Shown here piece after piece: positions 17,959 through 26,535 of a stretch of 64,000 nt of DNA (position 1 is the first letter of the stretch; each line of letters starts with the position of its first letter). Source of the stretch: Chryseobacterium senegalense. GTDB taxonomy: Bacteria > Bacteroidota > Bacteroidia > Flavobacteriales > Weeksellaceae. The position numbers were made by a program, and so were the translations under genes. The stretch covers positions 38,588 to 102,587 of the forward strand of contig CYUH01000015.1 of NCBI GenBank assembly GCA_001403755.1, given 5' to 3'. The notes under the pieces were generated by a model that worked only from the letters and a program-made list of their open reading frames with translations, searched no databases and had not been told where the DNA came from.

Positions 17959-18909
17959 GTGAAGTTCTCAAAAGAAATAAAAGCAGGGTTAATCGCACTT
18001 TTGGCGATCGCAGGGTTTGTAGTTTTATTCCAGTTTATGAAAGGCAAAAGTCTTTTCACTACCGATAATATATTTTACGCAAAATTCGATAATGTTGAAG
18101 GATTGGAGGCTTCTAATCCTGTGTCAATCAATGGTTTAAAGGTGGGGCAAGTTGATCAGATTGTACCAGTGACAGAGAAAGATGGTAAAATCCACTTTGT
18201 TGTGAAGGTTACGGTGGATGATGAATTTCAGTTTGCGAAAAAATCAACTTTAGAGATTTTCGAACCAGGTCTGATGTCTGGCAAGCAAATGCGTGTCAAT
18301 CTAGCTTACGGAGGTCCTATGGCAAAAGATGGCGATACTTTGTCCGGCGCATTTACCCTTTCGATGATGAATAATATTTCTTCGCAGGTAGGTCCGGTAA
18401 AAGATCAGTTGCAAATCGTATTAAAGAGAGTAGATTCTCTTGCCAATAATGCAAACCAGATTCTTAATGATCAAAACAAAGCCGAAATTAAAGCTTTGTT
18501 GCAAAATCTTAATCGAACGGTAGCTTCCTTCGAAGGAACATCTCGACAAACTAATGCGCTGCTCGCTAACAATGATCCGCGTGTTCAGCAAGTTTTGGAC
18601 AATGCCAATTTAGCAACGATTAGCGCCAGAACTGCGATTGATAAATACGGAAGAGTGGCAGAGCAAGTTGATGTGCAAAAGCTTAACAATACAATTGATA
18701 AACTCAGTCTTACTGCAGATAAATTAAATGGTGTTATTTCCGGCATACAGAATGGTGAAGGATCACTTGGAAAATTGACAAAAGATGAAGAACTTTACAG
18801 AAATCTAAATGAATCTTCGCAAAACCTAAATAAACTGATTCTTGATTTAAAAGAAAACCCAAAGAGATACCTCAATTTCTCTGTGTTTGGGAAAAACAGT
18901 AGTAAATAA
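17959..18909 (+). CDS. MCE domain protein, MlaD-like
   Basis: A 316-residue protein with one N-terminal membrane helix (IKAGLIALLAIAGFVVLFQF) followed by an MCE domain around residues 35-115 (FDNVEGLEASNPVSINGLKVG, ending in FEPGLMSGK). The rest is a long helical tail. MlaD proteins form hexameric rings that pass phospholipids through the periplasm. It probably partners the MlaE/MlaF pair at 6.6-8.1 kb even though it is 10 kb away. The start is GTG at 17959, supported by the promoter upstream and the immediate membrane anchor. Confidence 0.88.
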   Translation: MKFSKEIKAGLIALLAIAGFVVLFQFMKGKSLFTTDNIFYAKFDNVEGLEASNPVSINGLKVGQVDQIVPVTEKDGKIHFVVKVTVDDEFQFAKKSTLEIFEPGLMSGKQMRVNLAYGGPMAKDGDTLSGAFTLSMMNNISSQVGPVKDQLQIVLKRVDSLANNANQILNDQNKAEIKALLQNLNRTVASFEGTSRQTNALLANNDPRVQQVLDNANLATISARTAIDKYGRVAEQVDVQKLNNTIDKLSLTADKLNGVISGIQNGEGSLGKLTKDEELYRNLNESSQNLNKLILDLKENPKRYLNFSVFGKNSSK

Positions 18910-18928
18910 AGACTAAAAACCTTGCAAT

Positions 18929-20260
18929 ATGCAATATATTGACAATATTATTTTTTTAATTGCCCTTATCGCAGGCTTCGGACTTTTTCTTAAAAGTATA
19001 AAAGAAATTTACCGTAACATCAAACTCGGAAGAGCCATCGACCGAACAGATCAGCCGTCCGAAAGATGGAAAACCATGGGGAAGGTCGCGCTCGGACAGA
19101 GCAAAATGACCAAACGTCCGATAGCCGGATTTTTGCATATTTTGGTTTATGTGGGTTTTGTGATCATCAACATTGAACTATTAGAAATTATTATTGATGG
19201 AATTTTCGGCACCCACCGATTCCTATCAGGGGTTTTAGGAGATTCTTTGTATGCGGTTTTTACAGCAACTTTGGATGTTTTAGCGCTTCTGGTGGTTTTT
19301 GCGGTCGTGGTATTTTTTATCCGTAGAAATTTCTATGGAGTTAAAAGACTCAACATGAAAGAACTCTTCGGTTGGCCAAAAAATGATGCTAACTGGATTT
19401 TGATTATTGAATTTGCATTGATGATGGCTTTCTTTAAAATGAATGCAGCAGATTGGGTTCTTCAGCAAAGAGGCGTTCTTGCTGAACATGGAAGTTTCCC
19501 TATTTCGTCAAATATTTTGGCTCCAATTTTCGATAATTTTAGCGATAGTACTTTGATTTTGATTGAAAGAGCGGCATGGTGGTTTCACTTCTTGGGAATT
19601 CTTTTCTTTATGAATTACCTCTATTATTCGAAACATCTGCATATTATTCTTGCATTTCCCAACACATGGTTTGCGAATTTACAGCCGAAGGGAAAATTCA
19701 ATAATTTGGATTCAGTGACTAAAGAAATTAAGCTGATGATGGATCCCAACGCTGATCCTTACGCAACTCCTGCAGAAGCAGATCCAAACGCCGGTCCAGA
19801 TAAATTTGGTGCTAATGATATTTTCGATCTGAATCAAGTTCAGTTGCTTAATGCCTATTCTTGTACAGAGTGCGGAAGATGTACCGCGGTTTGTCCTGCA
19901 AATATTACTGGCAAAAAACTTTCACCACGAAAAATCATGATGGATACCCGCGACAGAATAGAAGAAGTGGGCAAAAACATCAATAAAAATGGAAAATTTG
20001 TTGATGATGGCAAAAAGTTACTTGATGATTATATTTCAAGAGAAGAACTTTGGGCATGTACCACTTGTAACGCGTGTGTGGAGGCCTGTCCGGTGTTAAT
20101 TGATCCGTTGTCTATTATTTTTGAAATGCGCAGATTCCTGGTGATGGAGCAGTCTTCAGCGCCACAAGAATTAAATTTGATGATGACCAATATTGAAAAC
20201 AATGCTGCGCCTTGGCAGTACAACCAAGCTGATCGACTAAAATGGGCAACCGAAAACTAA
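18929..20260 (+). CDS. membrane 4Fe-4S dicluster oxidoreductase subunit
   Basis: A 443-residue inner-membrane protein. Its first half has about five transmembrane helices resembling the haem b-binding NarI/HdrE domain, with histidines in helices such as AGFLHILVYVGF. The second half carries two 4Fe-4S clusters: CTECGRCTAVCP near residue 310 and CTTCNACVEACP near residue 378. It is predicted to pass electrons between a soluble partner and the quinone pool. The Fe-S/CCG protein gene follows 63 bases later and is its likely partner. The exact donor is unknown. Confidence 0.85.
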   Translation: MQYIDNIIFLIALIAGFGLFLKSIKEIYRNIKLGRAIDRTDQPSERWKTMGKVALGQSKMTKRPIAGFLHILVYVGFVIINIELLEIIIDGIFGTHRFLSGVLGDSLYAVFTATLDVLALLVVFAVVVFFIRRNFYGVKRLNMKELFGWPKNDANWILIIEFALMMAFFKMNAADWVLQQRGVLAEHGSFPISSNILAPIFDNFSDSTLILIERAAWWFHFLGILFFMNYLYYSKHLHIILAFPNTWFANLQPKGKFNNLDSVTKEIKLMMDPNADPYATPAEADPNAGPDKFGANDIFDLNQVQLLNAYSCTECGRCTAVCPANITGKKLSPRKIMMDTRDRIEEVGKNINKNGKFVDDGKKLLDDYISREELWACTTCNACVEACPVLIDPLSIIFEMRRFLVMEQSSAPQELNLMMTNIENNAAPWQYNQADRLKWATEN

Positions 20261-20323
20261 GTTTTGAAACATTTGAAAATCGGATAATTTTAAAATTGCT
20301 CCTTACTAATTACTTATAAAAAC

Positions 20324-21109
20324 ATGGATTTCACAATAAAAACAATGGCAGAATATGCTGCCGAAGGAAAAGCACCCGAAGTATTATTTTTCGTGGGCTG
20401 CGCCGGTAGTTTTGATGACAGAGCGAAGAAAATTACCAAAGCTTTCTGCAAAATTTTGAACAAAGTAGGAGTGGAATTTGCCGTTCTTGGTCAAGAAGAA
20501 TCGTGTAATGGTGATCCTGCAAAACGAGCTGGAAATGAATTTATTTTTCAGATGATGGCTTTAACCAATATTGAAATTATGAATGCATATGAGGTTAAAA
20601 GAATCGTAACCTCGTGTCCGCATTGTTTCAATATTATTAAAAATGAATATCCAAGTTTAGGTGGAAAGTACGAAGTAATGCATCACACCCAATTCCTGAA
20701 AAAATTGATGGAAGAAGGCCGATTGAAAATAGAAGGAGGTAGCTTCAAAGGTAAAAAAATCACGTTCCACGATCCTTGTTATCTTGGACGAGCGAATGAT
20801 GAATACGAAGCGCCGAGAATGCTTCTAGAAAAATTAGATGCAGAATTGGTAGAAATGAAACGTTGCAAATCCAACGGACTTTGCTGTGGAGCCGGTGGCG
20901 CACAAATGTTCAAAGAACCTGAAAAAGGAAATAAAGATATCAACGTAGAACGAACGGAAGAAGCGCTTTCAGAATCTCCCAATATCATTGCGACAGGTTG
21001 TCCTTTCTGCAACACCATGATGACCGACGGAGTGAAACATTTCAATAAGAACACTGAAGTTGCTGTAAAAGATATTGTAGAGCTTTTAGTTGAGGCTGAA
21101 GATTTATAA
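20324..21109 (+). CDS. CCG-domain Fe-S oxidoreductase subunit (HdrB/LutA-like)
   Basis: A 261-residue soluble protein with two cysteine-rich CCG domains, as in heterodisulfide reductase subunit B, GlpC and LutA. The first domain shows FFVGCAGSFDD and TSCPHCFN; the second shows HDPCYLGR, NGLCCGAGGAQMF and CPFCNTMM. These domains bind a non-cubane Fe-S centre and handle disulfide or hydride-derived electrons. It follows the membrane Fe-S protein and its stop overlaps the next ATG (TAATG), so a small operon is likely. The substrate is not deducible. Confidence 0.87.
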   Translation: MDFTIKTMAEYAAEGKAPEVLFFVGCAGSFDDRAKKITKAFCKILNKVGVEFAVLGQEESCNGDPAKRAGNEFIFQMMALTNIEIMNAYEVKRIVTSCPHCFNIIKNEYPSLGGKYEVMHHTQFLKKLMEEGRLKIEGGSFKGKKITFHDPCYLGRANDEYEAPRMLLEKLDAELVEMKRCKSNGLCCGAGGAQMFKEPEKGNKDINVERTEEALSESPNIIATGCPFCNTMMTDGVKHFNKNTEVAVKDIVELLVEAEDL

Positions 21110-21294
21110 TGAGAAAATATAGTAACTATCTGCTTATTGTAATTGCCGTTGTATTGCTTGTTGGTAATCTCTACGAAAACCAGTTTCACATTGGCCGAGA
21201 AAATGTTTGGAGAATTGTAAGTGCTTTATGTTTTATGACTTTAGGCATTGTAAATATCATTAATCTGAAAAAAAATGAAAATAGAAGAATCTAA
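21109..21294 (+). CDS. small two-helix membrane protein
   Basis: A 61-residue protein with two hydrophobic helices (about residues 5-20 and 33-52) joined by the charged loop YENQFHIGRENVWR, and a basic C-terminus. Its ATG overlaps the previous stop codon and its own last 20 bases overlap the next gene, so it sits inside a tightly coupled operon. I do not recognise a family. A small subunit or assembly factor of the Fe-S oxidoreductase is possible, on position alone. Confidence 0.65.
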   Translation: MRKYSNYLLIVIAVVLLVGNLYENQFHIGRENVWRIVSALCFMTLGIVNIINLKKNENRRI

Positions 21295-21766
21295 TATTAT
21301 AGAAACCAGTGATTACAGAGTGATTATTTATCCTGCATCACGACCTTTCACCCCGAAAGAAAGCAAAATAATCACCGAAAAATTATATGATTTTCTTGCA
21401 ACCTGGGCAGCACACGGAAAACCACTTTCTTCATCATTCAAACTCGAAAGGAATCAATTTATCGTGATTTGTGTAGACGAGGAAAAAGAAGCAGCTTCCG
21501 GTTGCAGCATCGATGCTTTGGGAACTGTAATGCGAGCTTTGGATTCGGAGTTCGAATTGGGATTATTTGATAGAATGAAGGCTTCTTTCATCGAAAACGG
21601 AGAAACCAAAACCATGAGATTGCAAGATTTCCGAAAAGCGTTGAAAGAGAAAACAATCTCCACAGAGATTGAAGTATTCGATTTCTCGAAAAATTCTTAT
21701 GTTGCTTTTTTAAGTGATTTTCTATTGCCTCTCCATAGGAGTTGGGCAGGGATTTACGTAGAGTAA
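21275..21766 (+). CDS. conserved flavobacterial protein of unknown function
   Basis: A 163-residue cytoplasmic protein with no signal peptide or membrane helix. The sequence, with landmarks such as FLATWAAHGKPLSSSF and FVICVDEEKEAASGCSIDA near the middle and a conserved-looking HRSWAGIYVE end, resembles Bacteroidota proteins that databases often label ABC transporter ATPase. It has no Walker A or signature motif, so I do not accept that name. It overlaps the small membrane gene by 20 bases and is followed by a terminator, making it the last gene of the Fe-S operon. Confidence 0.75.
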   Translation: MKIEESNIIETSDYRVIIYPASRPFTPKESKIITEKLYDFLATWAAHGKPLSSSFKLERNQFIVICVDEEKEAASGCSIDALGTVMRALDSEFELGLFDRMKASFIENGETKTMRLQDFRKALKEKTISTEIEVFDFSKNSYVAFLSDFLLPLHRSWAGIYVE

Positions 21767-21785
21767 TATCGATATAAATTAGTTT

Positions 21786-21814
21786 AAGCCTGAATTTATT
21801 CGGGCTTTTTTTTC
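21786..21814 (+). terminator. rho-independent terminator
   Basis: AAGCCTGAA and TTCGGGCTT pair around TTTA (one G-T pair) and are followed by a run of T. It closes the Fe-S operon. Confidence 0.8.
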
Positions 21815-21850
21815 TTAGAGAGTTCCTTATTTCTGTAAAATAATATAAGA

Positions 21851-22978
21851 ATGCGCCACAAAATTCTATTTATTTCTTCTTGGTTTCCAAATAAATTAGA
21901 ACCTACTAACGGAAATTTTGTGCAGCGACACGCAGAAGCAGTAGCACTAATGCACGATGTGGAAATTCTTCATGCTATAGGAGATCCCGATCAAAAAGAA
22001 TCGTATTTATTTGATGAAAAAATAATCAATAATATTCGAACTGTTATTTTTTACTATCAACAAACGCGGAATTCCGGAGTCAATTTTTTTCGAAGGATGA
22101 TGGCTTATAAAAAGGGGTTTTCCAAAATGAAACGGCCAGATTTGGTGCATGCAAACGTGCTTCACAACAGTATGTTTTTTGCGGTTTATTTAAAAAGGAG
22201 GTACAAAATTCCATTTGTCGTGACCGAACATTGGTCAGGTTTTCTGAACGTCAACCGACACAAACTCTCGAAATCGCAGCTCTTTATTGCAAAGAAAATT
22301 GCAGAAAAAACATCATTTATTTTGCCTGTAAGTCACTATTTGAAAAATGATTTAAAAAAAATAGGACTTAAAAGTAAAATGGAAGTTATTGAAAATGTGG
22401 TTGATACAAAATTATTTTCTTTAAAAGAGCAACGAAAAGGAAAGTTTACCTTCTTGCATGTTTCGAATTTAATTCCGTTAAAAAAACCGGACAAAATTAT
22501 TACAGTCGCGAACAGATTACATAAAGAATTTCCGGATTTTGAATTGCATATTGGCGGTGACGGAGATGTTGAAGCCCTGAACAGACAGATTAAAGAAAAC
22601 AGCGCAGAGGACTTCATCAAAACTTTCCCAATGATTTCTTCACGGGAAGTTTCACAAAAAATGAAGAACAGCGATTGCTTCATCCTTTTCAGCGACTATG
22701 AAAATTTTCCGTGTGTACTTCTGGAATCTTTGTCCACCGGAACTCCGGCTATTGCAACAAATGTAGGTGGAATTCCCGAAATCATTCATGATAGAAATGG
22801 AATTTTAATCTCCAATTCTGAAGATGAACTTTACGAAGCGATGAAGAAAGTTTTAACCAATAAAACGAATTTTGATACACCGGAAAAACTACACGATTAT
22901 ATAGATTCGCGGTTTTCAATGCGAAAAATTGCCGAAAAATTTGATGAAATTTATCAGAAAATTCTCAATAATCAGTGA
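21851..22978 (+). CDS. family 4 glycosyltransferase
   Basis: A 375-residue GT-B fold glycosyltransferase (GT4, retaining). The N-terminal half begins ILFISSWFPNKLEPTNGNF, and the C-terminal half has FLHVSNLIPLKKPDKII and the EX7E-like ENFPCVLLESLSTGTPAI donor-binding block. It would transfer a sugar from a nucleotide donor to a lipid-linked glycan on the cytoplasmic face. It heads a three-gene rightward set with an asparagine-synthase-like protein and a flippase, so the product is probably an exported glycan. Sugar specificity is unknown. Confidence 0.9.
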   Translation: MRHKILFISSWFPNKLEPTNGNFVQRHAEAVALMHDVEILHAIGDPDQKESYLFDEKIINNIRTVIFYYQQTRNSGVNFFRRMMAYKKGFSKMKRPDLVHANVLHNSMFFAVYLKRRYKIPFVVTEHWSGFLNVNRHKLSKSQLFIAKKIAEKTSFILPVSHYLKNDLKKIGLKSKMEVIENVVDTKLFSLKEQRKGKFTFLHVSNLIPLKKPDKIITVANRLHKEFPDFELHIGGDGDVEALNRQIKENSAEDFIKTFPMISSREVSQKMKNSDCFILFSDYENFPCVLLESLSTGTPAIATNVGGIPEIIHDRNGILISNSEDELYEAMKKVLTNKTNFDTPEKLHDYIDSRFSMRKIAEKFDEIYQKILNNQ

Positions 22979-23046
22979 ATTTTTCATCCAACTTCTATTA
23001 TTTTCTGTAAATTAACCATTCTAAATTTTTTTAAGTTTTCCACAGA

Positions 23047-24693
23047 ATGAAAAAGGGATTTTCGCTAATCGTTTCAGAACAAAATGTTGATGTAAAATCT
23101 TTTATTTCAAATGATTATGATGATTTTTTTATTCAAACCGAAAAGTTTGTTTTCTTATTGGAAGGCGTTTTACTCAACAAAAAAAAATTACTGCACGAAT
23201 ATACCGTAAAGAATTTTGAAACTTTAGTTCAAGAGCTATTTGCACAGAAAAAAGAAGGATTGATTAAAGAATTTGAAGGAGAACTTCGTGGTTTTATTTA
23301 TGACAAAATTGCAAAATCGCTTTTTGTTTTTACAAATATCACCTCTACCCAAAGAGTTTTTTATGGAAAATTTGGCAAACAAATTGTTGTTGATACCAGT
23401 CTAGTTCGGTTTAATGAAACCTTGAAAAACGGTGGAATTCCTAGTGAACCAGACCTGGATTCGCTGTATCAGTTTTTATGTTTCAGCAATTTACCCGAAA
23501 GCAAAACGCCGATTATTGGCATTTCTAAAATTCTAGATGCTCATTATCTGGAGATCGATTGCAACGATTTAAAAATCACCGAGAAAGAGTACTTTAATCT
23601 TTCTGAAGTTCCAAGTTTTAAGAGAAATAAGGATTATGCAGTCGATGAGATGCATGAGGTTTTCACCGATGCGGTTTTGATGGAATATCAAAAAGATACT
23701 GAACTAGGAAAAAATCATCTTGCGCTTCTAAGTGGCGGTTTGGACAGCCGAGTTGCGATGATGTATGCGATTCAGAATAATGAAATTCCGGACAATGCGC
23801 TATGCTTTTCGCAGTCCGGATATTTCGATCATACGATTTCCGAGAAAATTGCGGAAGATTTAGGAATTCATTATGAGTTTATTCCCTTAGATGGAGGAAA
23901 ATTTCTGTACAAAATTGATGAACTTACCGAAATTTCGGAGGGAATGGTTTTTTATACAGGAGGAATTCATGTAAGCCACGCCGTAGAAAAAATGAAGTAT
24001 GAAAATTTTGGACTTTTTCATAGTGGACAAATCGGCGATGGTGTTTTGGGAGGATTTAATTCCGAGCCGCGAAGAAAGAAACCAACGCAATTCAAGATCG
24101 TTGTAAATGATACATTTTTTCCGAAAGTTCAAGAGTCTTTAAGTGAAATTTTGAAAAATTACGAAACTGAAGAACTATTCTTATTAAGAAACATAGCTTA
24201 CAACAGGACGCTTTTGGGAGCACATGTATTACAACAGAAACGATATCAAACTTCGCCTTTTATGAGTAGAAATTTCCTTAAACTTGCGATTTCTTTGCCG
24301 GAAGAATGGAAATTTAACCACAATTTTTATATTGAATGGATTAGCAGACATTGCAAAGAATCCACAAAATATAGGTGGGAAAGAACATTGATGAAACCGA
24401 ATGCAAAGTGGAAAACCGCTTTTGGGGATCAATTTATCAAACGTAGTTTCCGGATTTTGAACGAAAAAATCCTAAAAACTCCGCAGAATGCGAGCATGTA
24501 TCCATATCAATACTATTACGATAACGATCAAAAAATGCAGGAGTTTTATCAAGATTATTTTAATAAAAACCTCTACAGAATCGAGACTTATCCTGAACTA
24601 TTGGCGGATGTAAAATTGCTGTTTCAAAATAAAAACTTTCATATTAAAACGCAAGCTATTAATATTTTGTCAATTTTTAAACTTTATTTTTAG
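23047..24693 (+). CDS. asparagine-synthase-related protein without N-terminal Cys
   Basis: A 548-residue relative of AsnB. The C-terminal synthetase domain has the PP-loop ALLSGGLDSRVAM near residue 228, used to adenylate a carboxylate. The N-terminal part keeps the Ntn fold (FEGELRGFIYDK) but starts MKKGFSLI, so the glutaminase nucleophile Cys2 is absent. Such proteins in glycan loci may amidate sugar carboxylates with ammonia, or act like beta-lactam synthetases; neither is proven. It is sandwiched between a glycosyltransferase and a flippase, with 2 bases to the latter. Confidence 0.8.
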   Translation: MKKGFSLIVSEQNVDVKSFISNDYDDFFIQTEKFVFLLEGVLLNKKKLLHEYTVKNFETLVQELFAQKKEGLIKEFEGELRGFIYDKIAKSLFVFTNITSTQRVFYGKFGKQIVVDTSLVRFNETLKNGGIPSEPDLDSLYQFLCFSNLPESKTPIIGISKILDAHYLEIDCNDLKITEKEYFNLSEVPSFKRNKDYAVDEMHEVFTDAVLMEYQKDTELGKNHLALLSGGLDSRVAMMYAIQNNEIPDNALCFSQSGYFDHTISEKIAEDLGIHYEFIPLDGGKFLYKIDELTEISEGMVFYTGGIHVSHAVEKMKYENFGLFHSGQIGDGVLGGFNSEPRRKKPTQFKIVVNDTFFPKVQESLSEILKNYETEELFLLRNIAYNRTLLGAHVLQQKRYQTSPFMSRNFLKLAISLPEEWKFNHNFYIEWISRHCKESTKYRWERTLMKPNAKWKTAFGDQFIKRSFRILNEKILKTPQNASMYPYQYYYDNDQKMQEFYQDYFNKNLYRIETYPELLADVKLLFQNKNFHIKTQAINILSIFKLYF

Positions 24694-24695
24694 AA

Positions 24696-25943
24696 GTGAA
24701 AAGCCTGAAGGATTTTTTACATAATTTCTTTAAAAACAAGGGGCAATTTGTTTTTGTTTCGCTTTTGATTTCTAAGATTACTGCTTTTCTCAGTTCCCTT
24801 ATCATCATCCGATTATTACCCGAAAACGAATTTGGAATATTAAGTATTGTTGCAACAGTTTTTGCAGTAATTATTCCTTTTAGCGGCTTTGGAAGCCAAC
24901 AAAGTTTGTTGCGATATGGTTCAATGAGCGAAAATTTAAGAGAAAAAAGGGAATTGTCGGAATATCTTCTTTATAAAGGTTTTGGCTACCAAGTGCTGCT
25001 GAGCATTATTTTTTTATCAGTAAGCTTATTTTATATCAAACAGTACGAAGACATTTTCATTATTTTTATTTTTTTTGCTGTACGGTTGATTGGCTTTTTC
25101 TTTTTTAATCATATTCAGTCGGAACTGCGGGTTTTCGGGGATAATCGGAAGTTTGCAATGGTGAATAATGTTGTAAATATTTTCGGCCTTATTTTGCTTT
25201 TTATTTTAACCTATTTTTTCAGTATAATAGGATATTTGATTGCTTTAGCTTTTACGCCTTTTTTAGCACTTTTTTGGTTCAGAAAGGAACATTTTAGTTC
25301 TATTTCAAGGAGCGTAAATCTGCCAAAGAAAGAAATATTTCAATACGGATTGCACGCCTCCGGAACTGCATTGCTTTCTGATATGCTTTTTGCTGCAGAT
25401 GTTTTGCTGCTTAGTTTTTTGATGAATGAAAACGCGGTGGCAAATTATAAAGTGTCCATTTTAATTCCTGCAAATATTACATTTCTTGCGCTAACTTTTA
25501 TGCAAAGTGATTTTCCTTTATTGGCAAAAAACTACCAAAATAGAGGTTTTCTAACTCATTATATTTTAAATTATTACAAAATATTTATTCCACTTGCGGT
25601 TGTGATTTTTTTGTTTGGTTTTATTTTTAAAGCTGATATTTTATTATTGTTTTTTAGTCATAAATATGCCGATAGCACTGTACTTTTCACCATTCTTTTG
25701 GCTGGATTTTGTTCCAATATGTTGCTTCGCAATCTTTACGGAAACTTGCTTTCTGCGGTAGGAAAAATGAAAATCAATACGATCATCTCGGTTCTGACTT
25801 TATTGATTTTAGTTCTCCTTTCTGGTTTTTTTATCAAGCGTTTTGGAGAACTCGGAATGGCCATAAGTCTATCTTTAACCATGTTTGTTAATGGATTGTT
25901 TTTAATGTTCTCGTTTTATCATTACATTAAAAATTTAAAATAA
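24696..25943 (+). CDS. Wzx-like polysaccharide flippase
   Basis: A 415-residue polytopic membrane protein with about twelve hydrophobic helices, belonging to the MATE/MVF-type polysaccharide exporters. Landmarks are FVSLLISKITAFLSSLIIIR at the N-terminus and the loop FGSQQSLLRYGS. It would flip an undecaprenyl-linked glycan across the inner membrane. The start is a GTG at 24696, two bases after the previous stop. It completes a compact glycan set but a polymerase (Wzy) is not seen. Confidence 0.85.
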   Translation: MKSLKDFLHNFFKNKGQFVFVSLLISKITAFLSSLIIIRLLPENEFGILSIVATVFAVIIPFSGFGSQQSLLRYGSMSENLREKRELSEYLLYKGFGYQVLLSIIFLSVSLFYIKQYEDIFIIFIFFAVRLIGFFFFNHIQSELRVFGDNRKFAMVNNVVNIFGLILLFILTYFFSIIGYLIALAFTPFLALFWFRKEHFSSISRSVNLPKKEIFQYGLHASGTALLSDMLFAADVLLLSFLMNENAVANYKVSILIPANITFLALTFMQSDFPLLAKNYQNRGFLTHYILNYYKIFIPLAVVIFLFGFIFKADILLLFFSHKYADSTVLFTILLAGFCSNMLLRNLYGNLLSAVGKMKINTIISVLTLLILVLLSGFFIKRFGELGMAISLSLTMFVNGLFLMFSFYHYIKNLK

Positions 25944-25958
25944 TTTACCTTTGTCTTC

Positions 25959-26456
25959 ATGAAAAACATTTTTTTCTTATCACTCGTGGTTGTTTTGGCA
26001 TTTCTCTCTTGTAGAAATGATGATTTGGAGGTGCAGCAAATCGATCAGATCCTTCAGGTCTATATTGATTCGGCAGGTCAAGATATGCTGAATTCTAACT
26101 TGAAGGGCGGCTACACGAACATTTCCATGAACGATGTTTATGGAATTACCGATAGTGCTCCGGTGAGTTTTAGTCAAAAAAAAGATGCTGATACCATAAG
26201 CTATATCGAATATGTTGCCGGTTCCCGGAGAGTTCTTGTTGATTCGGCGACCTCGCAAAAAATTTACGAATCTAAAATCGCTTTGGTCATGACCAAAGTT
26301 ATCAACGATTCTACCAAATATGCCATTAATGACACGATGATTATACACTATAATTCTTCTCCTACGCTTTTTCAGGTGGCAAAAGTTTGGTATAATGGAC
26401 AACTGAAATTTACCAAAGTACAAGATCAGCCGAACATCGTGAAAATCGTGAAATAA
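25959..26456 (+). CDS. hypothetical lipoprotein
   Basis: A 165-residue exported protein whose signal segment ends in FLSCRNDD, a lipobox near residue 18. The aspartates after the cysteine resemble the export signal that places Bacteroidota lipoproteins on the outer membrane surface. The mature part is rich in beta-strand patterns and has no motif that I recognise. It begins 15 bases after the flippase and may belong to the glycan operon, but it could be independent. Confidence 0.65.
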   Translation: MKNIFFLSLVVVLAFLSCRNDDLEVQQIDQILQVYIDSAGQDMLNSNLKGGYTNISMNDVYGITDSAPVSFSQKKDADTISYIEYVAGSRRVLVDSATSQKIYESKIALVMTKVINDSTKYAINDTMIIHYNSSPTLFQVAKVWYNGQLKFTKVQDQPNIVKIVK

Positions 26457-26535
26457 TCACTAAATTTGTGCGCAATCGATCATTTGGTTACCGAACCGAT
26501 TAATAAAATCATAATTATACAATTTTCACTCCGAT

